This document shows positions 1 to 6,025 of a DNA stretch of 7,915 nucleotides, one piece after another. How positions within the stretch are numbered: the first letter of the stretch is position 1; every line of letters starts with the position of its first letter. A program made the position numbers and the translations under genes. A model generated the notes under the pieces. The model was not told where the DNA came from, did no database searches, and was given only the letters and a program-made list of their open reading frames with translations. The stretch covers positions 1-7,915 of the forward strand of contig JAHEEL010000107.1 in assembly GCA_024640745.1 (NCBI GenBank), in the 5' to 3' direction. The stretch is from Actinomycetes bacterium. GTDB taxonomy: Bacteria > Actinomycetota > Acidimicrobiia > Spongiisociales > UBA5794.

Positions 1-1
1 A

Positions 2-772
2 ATCAACGCCGCAACCTTCCTGCTCTCGGCCGCATTCTTGACGGCGGTTCGCCCGGTTCGGGATCGACCCAGTGCAGCAGGGGAGGCCTTCCGGGACTCC
101 CTCGTCGATGGGCTCCGGTTCTTGATGGGTGACCGACGCCTGCGGTGGGCAACCCTCGGCGGGACCCTCACGAACCTCGTCTTTCAGCCGCTCGAAGCCC
201 TGTTGGTGCTCTTCGTCGTGACCGAGGTGCTCGATCAGTCGGCAGACGCGGTTGGGGATCTCACCACCGTCGGAACGAGCATCGGGGTGTTCTACGCCAT
301 CAACGCTGCTATTGGTGCCCTTGGCGCCGCCGTCGCTCCCCGTGTGTCGACGCGTCTGCCGCTCGGCACCATGTATGTGCTCGGCCTCTTCTTCGTCGGC
401 GGAGGCTTCCTTGCGCTGGCCATCATTGGTTCGTTCATTGCCGTCATCCCAGCAGGTGTGACGTTCGCGGGCATGGCGTGGGTGAACGTCTCGCTCACCA
501 CGATGCGGCAACGACTCACTCCGCCGGAGCTGCTTGGACGCGTGATCGCCGCCTCGCGCACACTTGCCTGGCTCGGGCTCCCGCTGGGCGCGGCGGTCGG
601 CGGGTTGATCGCCGGACAGGTCGGCGTGGTGCCGGTCTACGTCGGTGGCTCACTGCTCGTGCTCGCCATCGCGACGGCGCTGCTCGGCACGGCGCTGGTC
701 CGTGATCCGGTGATGGCCGACCCGGGCGGCGATCCGGGCGTGCCCCCGGTACAGGCTCGCGGTGCGGCCTGA
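2..772 (+). CDS. MFS_3-family (EntS-like) exporter, C-terminal part, 5' end outside window
   Basis: The reading frame is open from base 2, before the first in-window start-like codon (TTG at 38). The gene therefore begins left of the window and about 256 residues are seen. The first residues (INAATFLLSAAFL) look like the end of TM6 of a 12-TM major facilitator. A polar central loop follows, then further hydrophobic helices covering the second half of the fold. The stretch encoded near 502-605 (RQRLTPPELLGRV, then an arginine, W and PLG..GG) is the hallmark of the MFS_3 group, which includes the enterobactin exporter EntS and many actinobacterial drug or siderophore efflux proteins. The tail after the last helix is Pro/Gly-rich and probably cytoplasmic. 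Substrate cannot be told from sequence. The gene converges with the minus-strand cluster that ends at 799. Confidence 0.85.
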   Translation: MNAATFLLSAAFLTAVRPVRDRPSAAGEAFRDSLVDGLRFLMGDRRLRWATLGGTLTNLVFQPLEALLVLFVVTEVLDQSADAVGDLTTVGTSIGVFYAINAAIGALGAAVAPRVSTRLPLGTMYVLGLFFVGGGFLALAIIGSFIAVIPAGVTFAGMAWVNVSLTTMRQRLTPPELLGRVIAASRTLAWLGLPLGAAVGGLIAGQVGVVPVYVGGSLLVLAIATALLGTALVRDPVMADPGGDPGVPPVQARGAA

Positions 773-790
773 GGGCGACGGACCCGCACC
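761..790. terminator. Possible stem-loop between convergent genes
   Basis: GGTGCGG at 761-767 pairs perfectly with CCGCACC at 784-790. Two further G-C pairs are possible after a bulge, leaving a loop of about 10 bases. The stem spans the stop codon of the MFS gene and lies just before the convergent stop at 799. It could serve transcription from either side. There is no T-tract, so intrinsic termination is uncertain. Confidence 0.3.
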
Positions 791-798
791 CGCACCCG

Positions 799-921
799 CT
801 AGAAGCGCTTGCGTTGCTTGACGCGCATCCCGCGGCGGCTCTTCGACATCCAACCGATGGCGAAACCGAGGGCGACCGCAACAACGATCCAGACCATGAT
901 TTGTGAGCCGACGTACAGCAT
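799..921 (-). CDS. 40-residue single-pass membrane protein, coupled to the OmpA-like gene
   Basis: On the minus strand an ATG at 921 opens a 40-codon frame ending in TAG at 799-801. The protein starts MLYVGSQIMVWIVV, has one hydrophobic helix at about residues 8-24 and ends in a strongly basic tail (SKSRRGMRVKQRKRF). This predicts an N-out/C-in single-TM protein with a cytoplasmic basic end. The start is well supported. The ATG follows the TAG of the upstream OmpA-like gene with no spacer, and a GGAGGG Shine-Dalgarno lies 4 bases before that stop. Translation by re-initiation or coupling is therefore likely. In Mycobacterium tuberculosis the BON/OmpA protein ArfA (Rv0899) is also followed by a very small membrane protein, ArfB (Rv0900). 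The position matches, but I cannot claim homology at this length. Function unknown. Confidence 0.72.
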   Translation of the reverse strand: MLYVGSQIMVWIVVAVALGFAIGWMSKSRRGMRVKQRKRF

Positions 922-2150
922 CTAGCCCTCCAACGCGATGAATTCGATGCGCCGGTTCTTCTGCCGACCGGCTTCCGTTGAGTTGTCCGCGATCGGACGG
1001 GTGTCACCGTAGCCGACGGCGATGAAGCGCTCGGGATCTTCGCCCTGACTGACGAAGTAGGCGACCACCGCTTCGGCTCTACGGAGGGAGAGTTCGAGAT
1101 TCCGCTCGGGACTCCCCTGCGGATCGGCGTGACCGTCGATCTCAACGGACACGGCCGGGAATTCATTGAGTGCGACCAGCAGCTCGTCGAGGAGCGCCGT
1201 TCCCGCCGGGTCAGTTGATCGCTGGCGAATTCGAACTCGACGACCTTGCCTTCGATCAATTCGGTGAGGGTACGGTCGAGTTCCTCGACCTCCTGCCTGG
1301 TCGGCGCCGGTGGCTTCGGCGGACCGAGCACCCCGTCGGTGACGTCAAAGCCGTCGTCTGCGAAGGCGAGCACCAGGTCCTCGGTCGCCGCCGTGAGGTC
1401 GCGCTTGGCTTGCCGGGTCTCGGTCTCTCCGGCCGTCGTCACCACTTCGCCTGAGGGGTTGACGATCACCGTGCCCTCCTCGAGACCTTTGGCAAGCGCA
1501 CCCACGAGCGCAATCGCCGTGCCGATCCACTCATCTTCGGGCTCAAGACCCTCGAGGACCTCGACGGCCGTGGAATCAACCGTGGCGAATCGAAGTTCGT
1601 CGTCCGCCTCCGTTCCGGTCGAGAGGGCCGTAAGGGAATCCGTCAGGAACGCTTTCTGCTCTTCGGTTGAGATCGACCCGGCTACGGCAATGGTGTCGCC
1701 CGTCCACGTGAATGCAACGGGCTCACCCGTGACGTCGACGACCACCGCATCGGGTGTCTCGATCTCCCATACGCCAACGACATCGACCGAGTTGACGCCC
1801 GAGAGCGCCGCGACGGCCTGGACGCCGTCTTGAATGTCCTGTCCCTCCCGGTACTGCCCCTTGAGCGCTACGTCGAATCCGTCGGCGTCGGCCACGATCT
1901 CCTGGAATCCGGCAACGCGCAGGGCCTGCTCGGATCGAGCTTCGAGGTCCGACTCGATGGATCGTGAACCGAGGAACACCGCGAGCGCCGCAAGCAAGAT
2001 GACCGAGAGAACCGCCCCGGCAACGAAGGCGGCCCACGAGGCGGCCTGATCGATCTCGGTCGGCGGGGTGAAACGCGAGGTTCTCGGACCCGACGACGTC
2101 GACGACTTCCGATCGAGCTGCTTGAGACGTTTCGATGTTTTGCTCGCCAT
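922..2150 (-). CDS. ArfA-like membrane protein: TM, BON-like region, OmpA peptidoglycan-binding domain (frameshifted as given)
   Basis: The start is ATG at 2150 with a weak GAGAG upstream. Residues 1-36 are basic and cytoplasmic, and residues about 38-60 form one TM helix. Residues about 65-127 resemble a BON domain (GFDVALKG, then GV..V.VV). Two weaker repeats of the same pattern may follow at about 145-180 and 225-262. A proline-rich linker (about 276-284) leads to an OmpA domain beginning VVEFEFASDQLT. After T314 the frame is lost. The remaining domain (EIDGHADPQG, N.ELSLRRAEAV, NRRIEF) lies in the -1-related frame and ends at 922. Adding one base restores LTPAGTALLDELL, the usual family sequence, and gives 409 residues. 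Asp343 and Arg357 match the E. coli OmpA residues (D271, R286) that bind diaminopimelate. The TM + BON + OmpA order is that of mycobacterial ArfA. The protein would anchor the membrane to the wall. Without the fix, ribosomes would run on in the wrong frame to 516. Confidence 0.85.
926..931 (-). promoter_or_regulatory. Shine-Dalgarno GGAGGG of the 40-residue ORF
   Basis: GGAGGG on the minus strand lies inside the last codons of the OmpA-like gene, with the stop codon TAG occupying the spacer before the ATG at 921. It is the main sequence evidence that the very short ORF is translated. Confidence 0.7.
1203..1213 (-). other. Single-base frameshift site in the OmpA-like gene
   Basis: The minus strand reads CTG ACC CGG CGG GAA. 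With one more C in the CCC run (one more G in 1208-1210 on the plus strand) it reads CTG ACC CCG GCG GGA, that is L-T-P-A-G. This restores the conserved start of the OmpA domain and joins the two halves in frame. Either the base was lost in sequencing or assembly, or this is a real recent mutation. Confidence 0.8.
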
Positions 2151-2216
2151 GATCTCTCACGATGGTACGGAGAACGCCAGCAACCGCTCGCGCCTCATAC
2201 CTCTATCGGCTGTCGG

Positions 2217-2999
2217 CTAGCCGACCTCAACCGATGATTCATCGAGAACGACGCGAATGGCCTCGTAGTCCCGGAGCGCGTTCGTCAGCATGTCCCCAGT
2301 GGCTTCCTTGAGCGCCCGGAGACGGCGGGCAAGGTCTTCGTATTCATCCCGGCTCTGGGCAAAGCGCTCGATCGCTCGACGCCGTTCTGTCTCGTAGACC
2401 TCCGAGGCGCGACGCGTCGCTTCCGCCAGGATCGCGTCCGCCTCGCTCCTGGCTGCCTCCACGAGGCGCTCAGACTCGGCCTCCGCGTCGGCACGCATGC
2501 GGTTGGCGTCGCTGGTCGCCGTGGCAGCCTCGATCTCCGCAAGACGGACCGCCTCGGTGCGCGCAGCCTCGGCCGCCTCGGCGATCTCGGCCGCCTCCGC
2601 GTTCGCGGCATCGAGCCGGGCCTGCGCCTGCAGCAGCAGGCCCTCGGAATCCTTGCGGGCCTGCTCTGCAGCGGCTCGCGGCTCGGACAGCAACCGCGAC
2701 GCTTCGATTTCAGCGTCCCGAAGGATCAGCGCCGCCCGCTCTTCGGCATCGGTCAGGAGTTTGTGCTTGGCCTCTGCAGCTGCAACGTAGGCACTCTCGA
2801 CCGAATCCTCCGCCTCGCGATTGCCGAGGCGCCGGCGTTCGAGCTCGCGGCTGTAGATCAGCGTGTCACGTAGGTTCTCTTCGAGCAGGGCGACGGCGGC
2901 GGCCGTCTCTGCCAAGAATCCATCGACTTGGTCGCGGTCGTAGCCGCGCCGAGCAAGGTCAAACGAGCGATCCTCGACCGACGCTGCCAGCGAATCCAT
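2217..2999 (-). CDS. DivIVA-domain coiled-coil protein
   Basis: 260 residues. Residues about 8-45 match the DivIVA N-terminal lipid-binding domain: F.LARRGYDRDQVDGFLAE, then the first coil with ENLRDTL. In the family this part places the protein at curved membrane (poles, septa). Residues about 60-215 are almost all Ala, Glu, Arg, Asp and Leu with no Pro except at 107, predicting a long coiled coil used for oligomerisation. The C-terminal 40 residues (RRLRALKEATGDML..ALRDYEAI) form a further helix. There is no TM segment. The start is fixed by a strong AGGAGGAGG Shine-Dalgarno 6 bases upstream and by a consensus promoter. Relatives include Wag31/DivIVA, SepIVA and short DivIVA-domain proteins. 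The poor match outside the N-terminus means I would not call it Wag31. The next gene downstream, the OmpA-like one, starts 66 bases after the stop on the same strand, so an operon is likely. Confidence 0.85.
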   Translation of the reverse strand: MDSLAASVEDRSFDLARRGYDRDQVDGFLAETAAAVALLEENLRDTLIYSRELERRRLGNREAEDSVESAYVAAAEAKHKLLTDAEERAALILRDAEIEASRLLSEPRAAAEQARKDSEGLLLQAQARLDAANAEAAEIAEAAEAARTEAVRLAEIEAATATSDANRMRADAEAESERLVEAARSEADAILAEATRRASEVYETERRRAIERFAQSRDEYEDLARRLRALKEATGDMLTNALRDYEAIRVVLDESSVEVG

Positions 3000-3005
3000 T
3001 GACGA

Positions 3006-3014
3006 CCTCCTCCT
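3006..3014 (-). promoter_or_regulatory. Strong Shine-Dalgarno of the divIVA-like gene
   Basis: AGGAGGAGG lies 6 bases before the ATG at 2999. It is an extended match to the anti-SD and fixes this start over later GTG/TTG codons. A CCGGG-CGGA-CCCGG hairpin (3018-3031) sits just upstream in the leader. Confidence 0.8.
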
Positions 3015-3044
3015 ATTCCGGGTCCGCCCGGCACCGGGACAACC

Positions 3045-3073
3045 AGTGTACGGCGACCACTCAGCGCGGTCAA
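3045..3073 (-). promoter_or_regulatory. Sigma70-type promoter of the divIVA-like gene
   Basis: On the minus strand TTGACC (3073-3068) and TACACT (3050-3045) are separated by exactly 17 bases, close to the housekeeping-sigma consensus. Transcription would start near 3038, leaving a leader of about 40 bases with a strong Shine-Dalgarno. The spacer contains one copy of a 10-bp direct repeat, which suggests an operator (see the repeat entry). Confidence 0.7.
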
Positions 3074-3097
3074 CCTGTTCTTCTCAGCCACTCAGCG
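3057..3097. repeat. Direct repeat CCACTCAGCG x2, 31 bp apart, over the divIVA promoter
   Basis: Identical 10-mers lie at 3057-3066 (inside the promoter spacer) and 3088-3097 (upstream of the -35). Their start-to-start distance is 31 bp, about three helical turns, so both would face the same side of the DNA. The second copy is also the core of a short palindrome, GCCAC-TCAGC-GTGGC (3087-3101). This is the layout expected of a cooperative regulator site. No regulator is identified here. Confidence 0.5.
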
Positions 3098-3156
3098 TGG
3101 CAACACATCGCTTGCGCCTCGATGCGCACGTCCGCCGGTGAACCCGAGCCGCCGGG

Positions 3157-3169
3157 TAGCCTGCTCGGA
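3157..3169 (+). promoter_or_regulatory. Possible leaderless promoter (-10 TAGCCT) of the ceramidase-like gene
   Basis: TAGCCT (3157-3162, pattern TANNNT) ends six bases before the ATG at 3169, and no Shine-Dalgarno is visible upstream. Actinobacterial leaderless mRNAs typically have a TANNNT box 6-7 bases before a start codon that is also the transcription start. No clear -35 is seen. Confidence 0.4.
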
Positions 3170-3843
3170 TGCTGTTCGCTCAATCCACTCCGCTCGGCAC
3201 GGGCGACTGTGAGGCGCTCGGCAGCGGGTGGCTCGCGCAGCCCGAGAACGCGTGGTCGAGCCTTGCGTACACCGTAGTCGGAGTGCTGGTGATCGTCGCG
3301 GCACTCCGATCGGCGCGGTCGGACCGTACCATCCCGATCGCGTTTGGTGTCCTCATGAGCGCCACGGGCATCGGGAGCTTCCTCTACCACGGCCCGCAGG
3401 GCGACGTGGCCGGATTCGTCCACGACATCACGTTCCTGGCCACGCTGTGGTTTCTCATCATCATGGACCCCGCATCGCCCTACGGGCTGCAGCGCCGAAC
3501 TGCATTCCTTGCATGGGGGGCCGTAGCTGTGCTCATGTCGGCGGTCCTGCTCGCCGCCCCGGGAGCGACCAACATCCTGACCGGGATTGCCGTTGTCGCG
3601 CTGATTGGATCCGACCTCCTCATGCATCGCGTCGGAGGCATCAACGGCCGGTGGTACGCCGCAGCCTTGATGCTCCTGGGTGCCTCGCTCGCCGTGAATC
3701 TGCTCGGGCGCACGGGGGCGCCAACGTGCCACCCCGATGCGGCACTGCAGTTCCACGGCGTGTGGCACGCGTTGTCGGCTGCCGGCCTCGGTGCCTACTT
3801 CGTTGCCATGACCGTTCCCAGAAGCCAGGAGCCGATCCGATGA
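3169..3843 (+). CDS. CREST-superfamily (alkaline ceramidase-like) integral membrane hydrolase
   Basis: 224 residues with about seven hydrophobic segments. The key residues of alkaline ceramidases are visible. CE and W29 near the N-terminus match the E..W..S..Y motif before TM1. S70-x-x-x-H74 in GSFLYHG matches Ser77/His81 of human ACER3. D86 in the FVHDITFL segment takes the place of Asp92, one residue further from the His than in ACER3. H196-G-V-W-H200 in QFHGVWHAL matches the HxxxH zinc site near the C-terminus (ACER3 QFHAWWHIL). In the family these residues hold a Zn ion that activates water for amide hydrolysis inside the membrane. Whether the substrate here is ceramide, another acyl amide or something else is unknown. 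The start is ATG 3169, probably leaderless. The stop overlaps the next gene's start (ATGA). It is divergent from the divIVA-like gene. Confidence 0.72.
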   Translation: MLFAQSTPLGTGDCEALGSGWLAQPENAWSSLAYTVVGVLVIVAALRSARSDRTIPIAFGVLMSATGIGSFLYHGPQGDVAGFVHDITFLATLWFLIIMDPASPYGLQRRTAFLAWGAVAVLMSAVLLAAPGATNILTGIAVVALIGSDLLMHRVGGINGRWYAAALMLLGASLAVNLLGRTGAPTCHPDAALQFHGVWHALSAAGLGAYFVAMTVPRSQEPIR

Positions 3844-4811
3844 ACTTGCCCGTGACACCGGCGGACATTGCAGCCGCTGCCGACCGCATCGAACCATTCG
3901 TCCACCGCACCCCGGTGTTCACCTCGACGACTCTCGACCGTGAGGTCGGTGGACACTTCTTCTTCAAGGGCGAGAATCTGCAGAAGGTTGGCGCATTCAA
4001 GGCGCGCGGCGCCATGAACGCCGTGCTCCAGCTTCCCGATGACGTGCCGGGAGTTGTCACGCACTCCTCCGGGAACCACGGTCAGGCGGTGGCATACGCC
4101 GCGTCGATACGCGCACTCCCCGCCTGGGTGGTGATGCCCCGCACCGCGCCGACCCTCAAGATCGACGCCGTGCGGTCATATGGGGCCGAAGTCGTGCTCT
4201 GTGACCACGCGGAACGCGAGGTCACCGCTGCCGCTGTAGCCGACCGAACCGGCGCGGTCCTCGTGCACCCGTTCGATGATGCTGCGGTCATTGCTGGACA
4301 AGGCACCGTCACGCTCGAATTCGTCGACCAGGTACCAGACCTCGATGTCGTCGTCGCACCGATCGGCGGCGGCGGGCTCCTTTCCGGCGCTGCGACGGTT
4401 GGTGCCGATCAGGAACCACCGATTCCGGTGATCGGGGCCGAGCCGTTCGCCGTCGACGACGCCTATCGGTCGCTGCAATCGGGGGTTCGGCAGCCGGGAG
4501 TCGCTACTCCCGTGACCGTCGCCGACGGCCTTCTCACCGGCATCGGTGCGCGAGCGTTCACGATTCTCACTGCGCTCCGTGCAGAGGTCATTCGAGTGAG
4601 CGAGGCCGCGATCCTCGAAGCGGCGCTGTTCCATCTCCAACGGATGAAGTTGAGCGTCGAGCCGTCCGCCGCGACTCCCCTCGCGGCCATCCGAACGGAA
4701 CCAGAGCGGTTTCGCGACCGGCGCGTCGGCGTGATCATTTCAGGCGGCAACACCGACTTCGCCTGGCTGAGCGCCGCCATGGCACTCGCTTCGCGCCCCC
4801 AGGGCTCGTGA
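3840..4811 (+). CDS. PLP-dependent serine/threonine dehydratase or serine racemase-like enzyme
   Basis: 323 residues, of usual length for the single-domain (TdcB/serine racemase-like) type without an ACT regulatory domain. PLP Lys is K54 in NLQKVGAFKARGA. The substrate loop SSGNHGQ is at 76-82, with S77 in the place of the catalytic Ser84 of mammalian serine racemase. The phosphate-binding GGGGL is at 176-180 and SGGN at 301-304. E201 and D207 in AEPFAVDDAYRS match the divalent-metal site (E210, D216) of serine racemase, and AVIAGQGT and TVADGLLT also agree with that branch. The expected reaction is deamination of L-serine or L-threonine to a 2-oxo acid and ammonia, with serine racemase or threo-3-hydroxyaspartate ammonia-lyase as alternatives. 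The frame is open upstream to 3228, but the family's N-terminus and the ATGA overlap with the preceding gene set the start at 3840. Confidence 0.88.
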   Translation: MNLPVTPADIAAAADRIEPFVHRTPVFTSTTLDREVGGHFFFKGENLQKVGAFKARGAMNAVLQLPDDVPGVVTHSSGNHGQAVAYAASIRALPAWVVMPRTAPTLKIDAVRSYGAEVVLCDHAEREVTAAAVADRTGAVLVHPFDDAAVIAGQGTVTLEFVDQVPDLDVVVAPIGGGGLLSGAATVGADQEPPIPVIGAEPFAVDDAYRSLQSGVRQPGVATPVTVADGLLTGIGARAFTILTALRAEVIRVSEAAILEAALFHLQRMKLSVEPSAATPLAAIRTEPERFRDRRVGVIISGGNTDFAWLSAAMALASRPQGS

Positions 4812-4812
4812 C

Positions 4813-4844
4813 GCGCTCTCCGGTGTCCCGTGCCCATGGAGCGC
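4813..4844. terminator. Weak bidirectional stem-loop between convergent genes
   Basis: GCGCTCTCC (4813-4821) pairs with GGAGCGC (4838-4844) if two bases are bulged. It lies in the 43-bp gap between the dehydratase and thiI stops. The loop is large and there is no T-run, so this is only a candidate. Confidence 0.2.
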
Positions 4845-4854
4845 AGACGGGCCC

Positions 4855-6021
4855 TCACATTGCGCCGGGGAACCAGTCCTTGACCTGGAAGACCTTGCGG
4901 GTCGCAAGTGCGTCTTCCGTCAACGCGGCAGGGATGCGTTGGGCAGAGCGACCGACCCGGTCCGGGCGAGCGCCGGTGGCGACGGGGTGCCCCCCGGACA
5001 GATCACAGACCTCTTGCGCCCGCGCTGAGATCTCGGCGGTCCCGATCCGTCGCGCGTAGTCGATGATCGTCTCCTTGGGAAGCCCGAGCAGTGGTCGCAG
5101 CAGCGGGACATCCGCCGCCTCCGACACGCCGACGAGGTGCGGCACCGTCTGCGATGACACCTGTCCGAGCGCGTCGCCGGTGACGAGCGCCAGGATTCCT
5201 CGTTCGGCGGCGATCTCCGATGCCGCTTGCGCCATCAATACCTTCAGCGCAACCTGGCGCATCCGAGCGTCGACGTGTTCGATGAGCGATTCCTTTACCG
5301 GCTGGAACTCAACGAGGTGGACGATCGGGTCGGTGCCGACTCCCCACCGCTCCCACAGCGAGCGAGCAACCGACAGGGCGTGGTCCGATTGCGCGCAGGA
5401 CAGCGCGAAGTGCACGAACTCGATCGGGCTTCCTCGCGACATCATCATCCAGGCAGCGACGGCCGAATCAAACCCACCGGACACCAGGGCGAGGAGCGGT
5501 GCCTGCGTTCCGAGCGGAAGTCCGCCGGGACCCCGGTGCCGCTCGACGACGAGGAAGGCGCGATCGTCGAGCACCGTCACCTCTACGAGCTCTTGAGGAT
5601 CGTCGAGGTGGACCGTCCCACCCGATGCAACGAGCAGTGTGCCGGACTTGACAGCGAGGTCCTGCGAGCGCCACGCATGGCTTCCTCGACGCTTCACCCG
5701 GACGGCGAACGTGCGGCCGGCGACGCGGTCCTCCGAGCGTCGCGCTACCTCGCCTGCGAGATGATCAACATCGCCTGCATCTAGCTCGATCACCTCGTCG
5801 ACCGACGCTACGCCGAAGATACGGGTCAACCGTTCGATGGCTTCGGGCGACGTCGTATCAGAGGCCAGGGCGAATCGGTGCGATCCGAGACGCACCAGTG
5901 GGGCGTCGCAGCGAGCCTCGTCGATGGCCTGCTCCAAAGTGGATCGGACGCGTCGGATCATGGCCGGTTGTGTTCGCCTCGACTTGAGGAAGATGTCGCC
6001 GGACAACGTGATGTGGATCAC
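4855..6021 (-). CDS. thiI: tRNA 4-thiouridine synthetase ThiI (no rhodanese domain)
   Basis: 388 residues from the GTG at 6021. Residues 1-60 form the N-terminal ferredoxin-like part (ITLSGDIFLKSRRT, as in ThiI 'E..LKS..R'). Residues about 60-165 form the THUMP tRNA-binding domain. The adenylating PP-loop SGGFDS is at 181-186. The ThiI signatures TGDALGQVSSQT (281-292) and RPLLGLPKETII (309-320) follow. C339 (EVCDLSGGHP) fits the catalytic cysteine equivalent to E. coli C344. ThiI adenylates U8 of tRNA and installs sulfur from a cysteine desulfurase relay. There is no C-terminal rhodanese domain, so the persulfide must come another way, as in Bacillus-type short ThiI. The frame is open to a TTG at 6081 and an ATG at 6051. 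I prefer GTG 6021 because GGGAG lies 4 bases upstream and the protein then begins where the family does. Confidence 0.87.
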   Translation of the reverse strand: MIHITLSGDIFLKSRRTQPAMIRRVRSTLEQAIDEARCDAPLVRLGSHRFALASDTTSPEAIERLTRIFGVASVDEVIELDAGDVDHLAGEVARRSEDRVAGRTFAVRVKRRGSHAWRSQDLAVKSGTLLVASGGTVHLDDPQELVEVTVLDDRAFLVVERHRGPGGLPLGTQAPLLALVSGGFDSAVAAWMMMSRGSPIEFVHFALSCAQSDHALSVARSLWERWGVGTDPIVHLVEFQPVKESLIEHVDARMRQVALKVLMAQAASEIAAERGILALVTGDALGQVSSQTVPHLVGVSEAADVPLLRPLLGLPKETIIDYARRIGTAEISARAQEVCDLSGGHPVATGARPDRVGRSAQRIPAALTEDALATRKVFQVKDWFPGAM

Positions 6022-6025
6022 TGGG

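Noticed and set aside
516..1152. Continuation of the OmpA gene's first frame to 516 (544-residue product)
   Set aside because: After residue 314 the frame becomes Arg/Ser/Pro-rich low-complexity sequence while the true OmpA domain appears in the other frame. It is a product of the single-base break.
2151..2216. Promoter between the divIVA-like and OmpA-like genes
   Set aside because: TACCAT (2167-2162) could be a -10 box, but no -35 stands at a workable distance, so co-transcription is simpler.
2470..2660. GCC-rich repeated stretch inside the divIVA-like gene as a DNA repeat
   Set aside because: It is explained by Ala/Glu coding bias of the coiled coil; the units are irregular.
3228..3839. 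N-terminal extension of the dehydratase frame to 3228
   Set aside because: The extra residues are Arg/His/Pro-rich and antiparallel in character to no family. They overlap the CREST gene, which has real motifs. The family N-terminus begins at 3840.
3070..3897. Long open frame on the minus strand opposite the CREST gene
   Set aside because: It is a high-GC antisense shadow rich in Arg, Asp and Gly with no recognisable domain.
5063..5784. Two long plus-strand open frames opposite thiI
   Set aside because: Composition is that of complementary-strand shadows (Ser/Arg/Thr-rich), and the opposite strand carries clear ThiI motifs.
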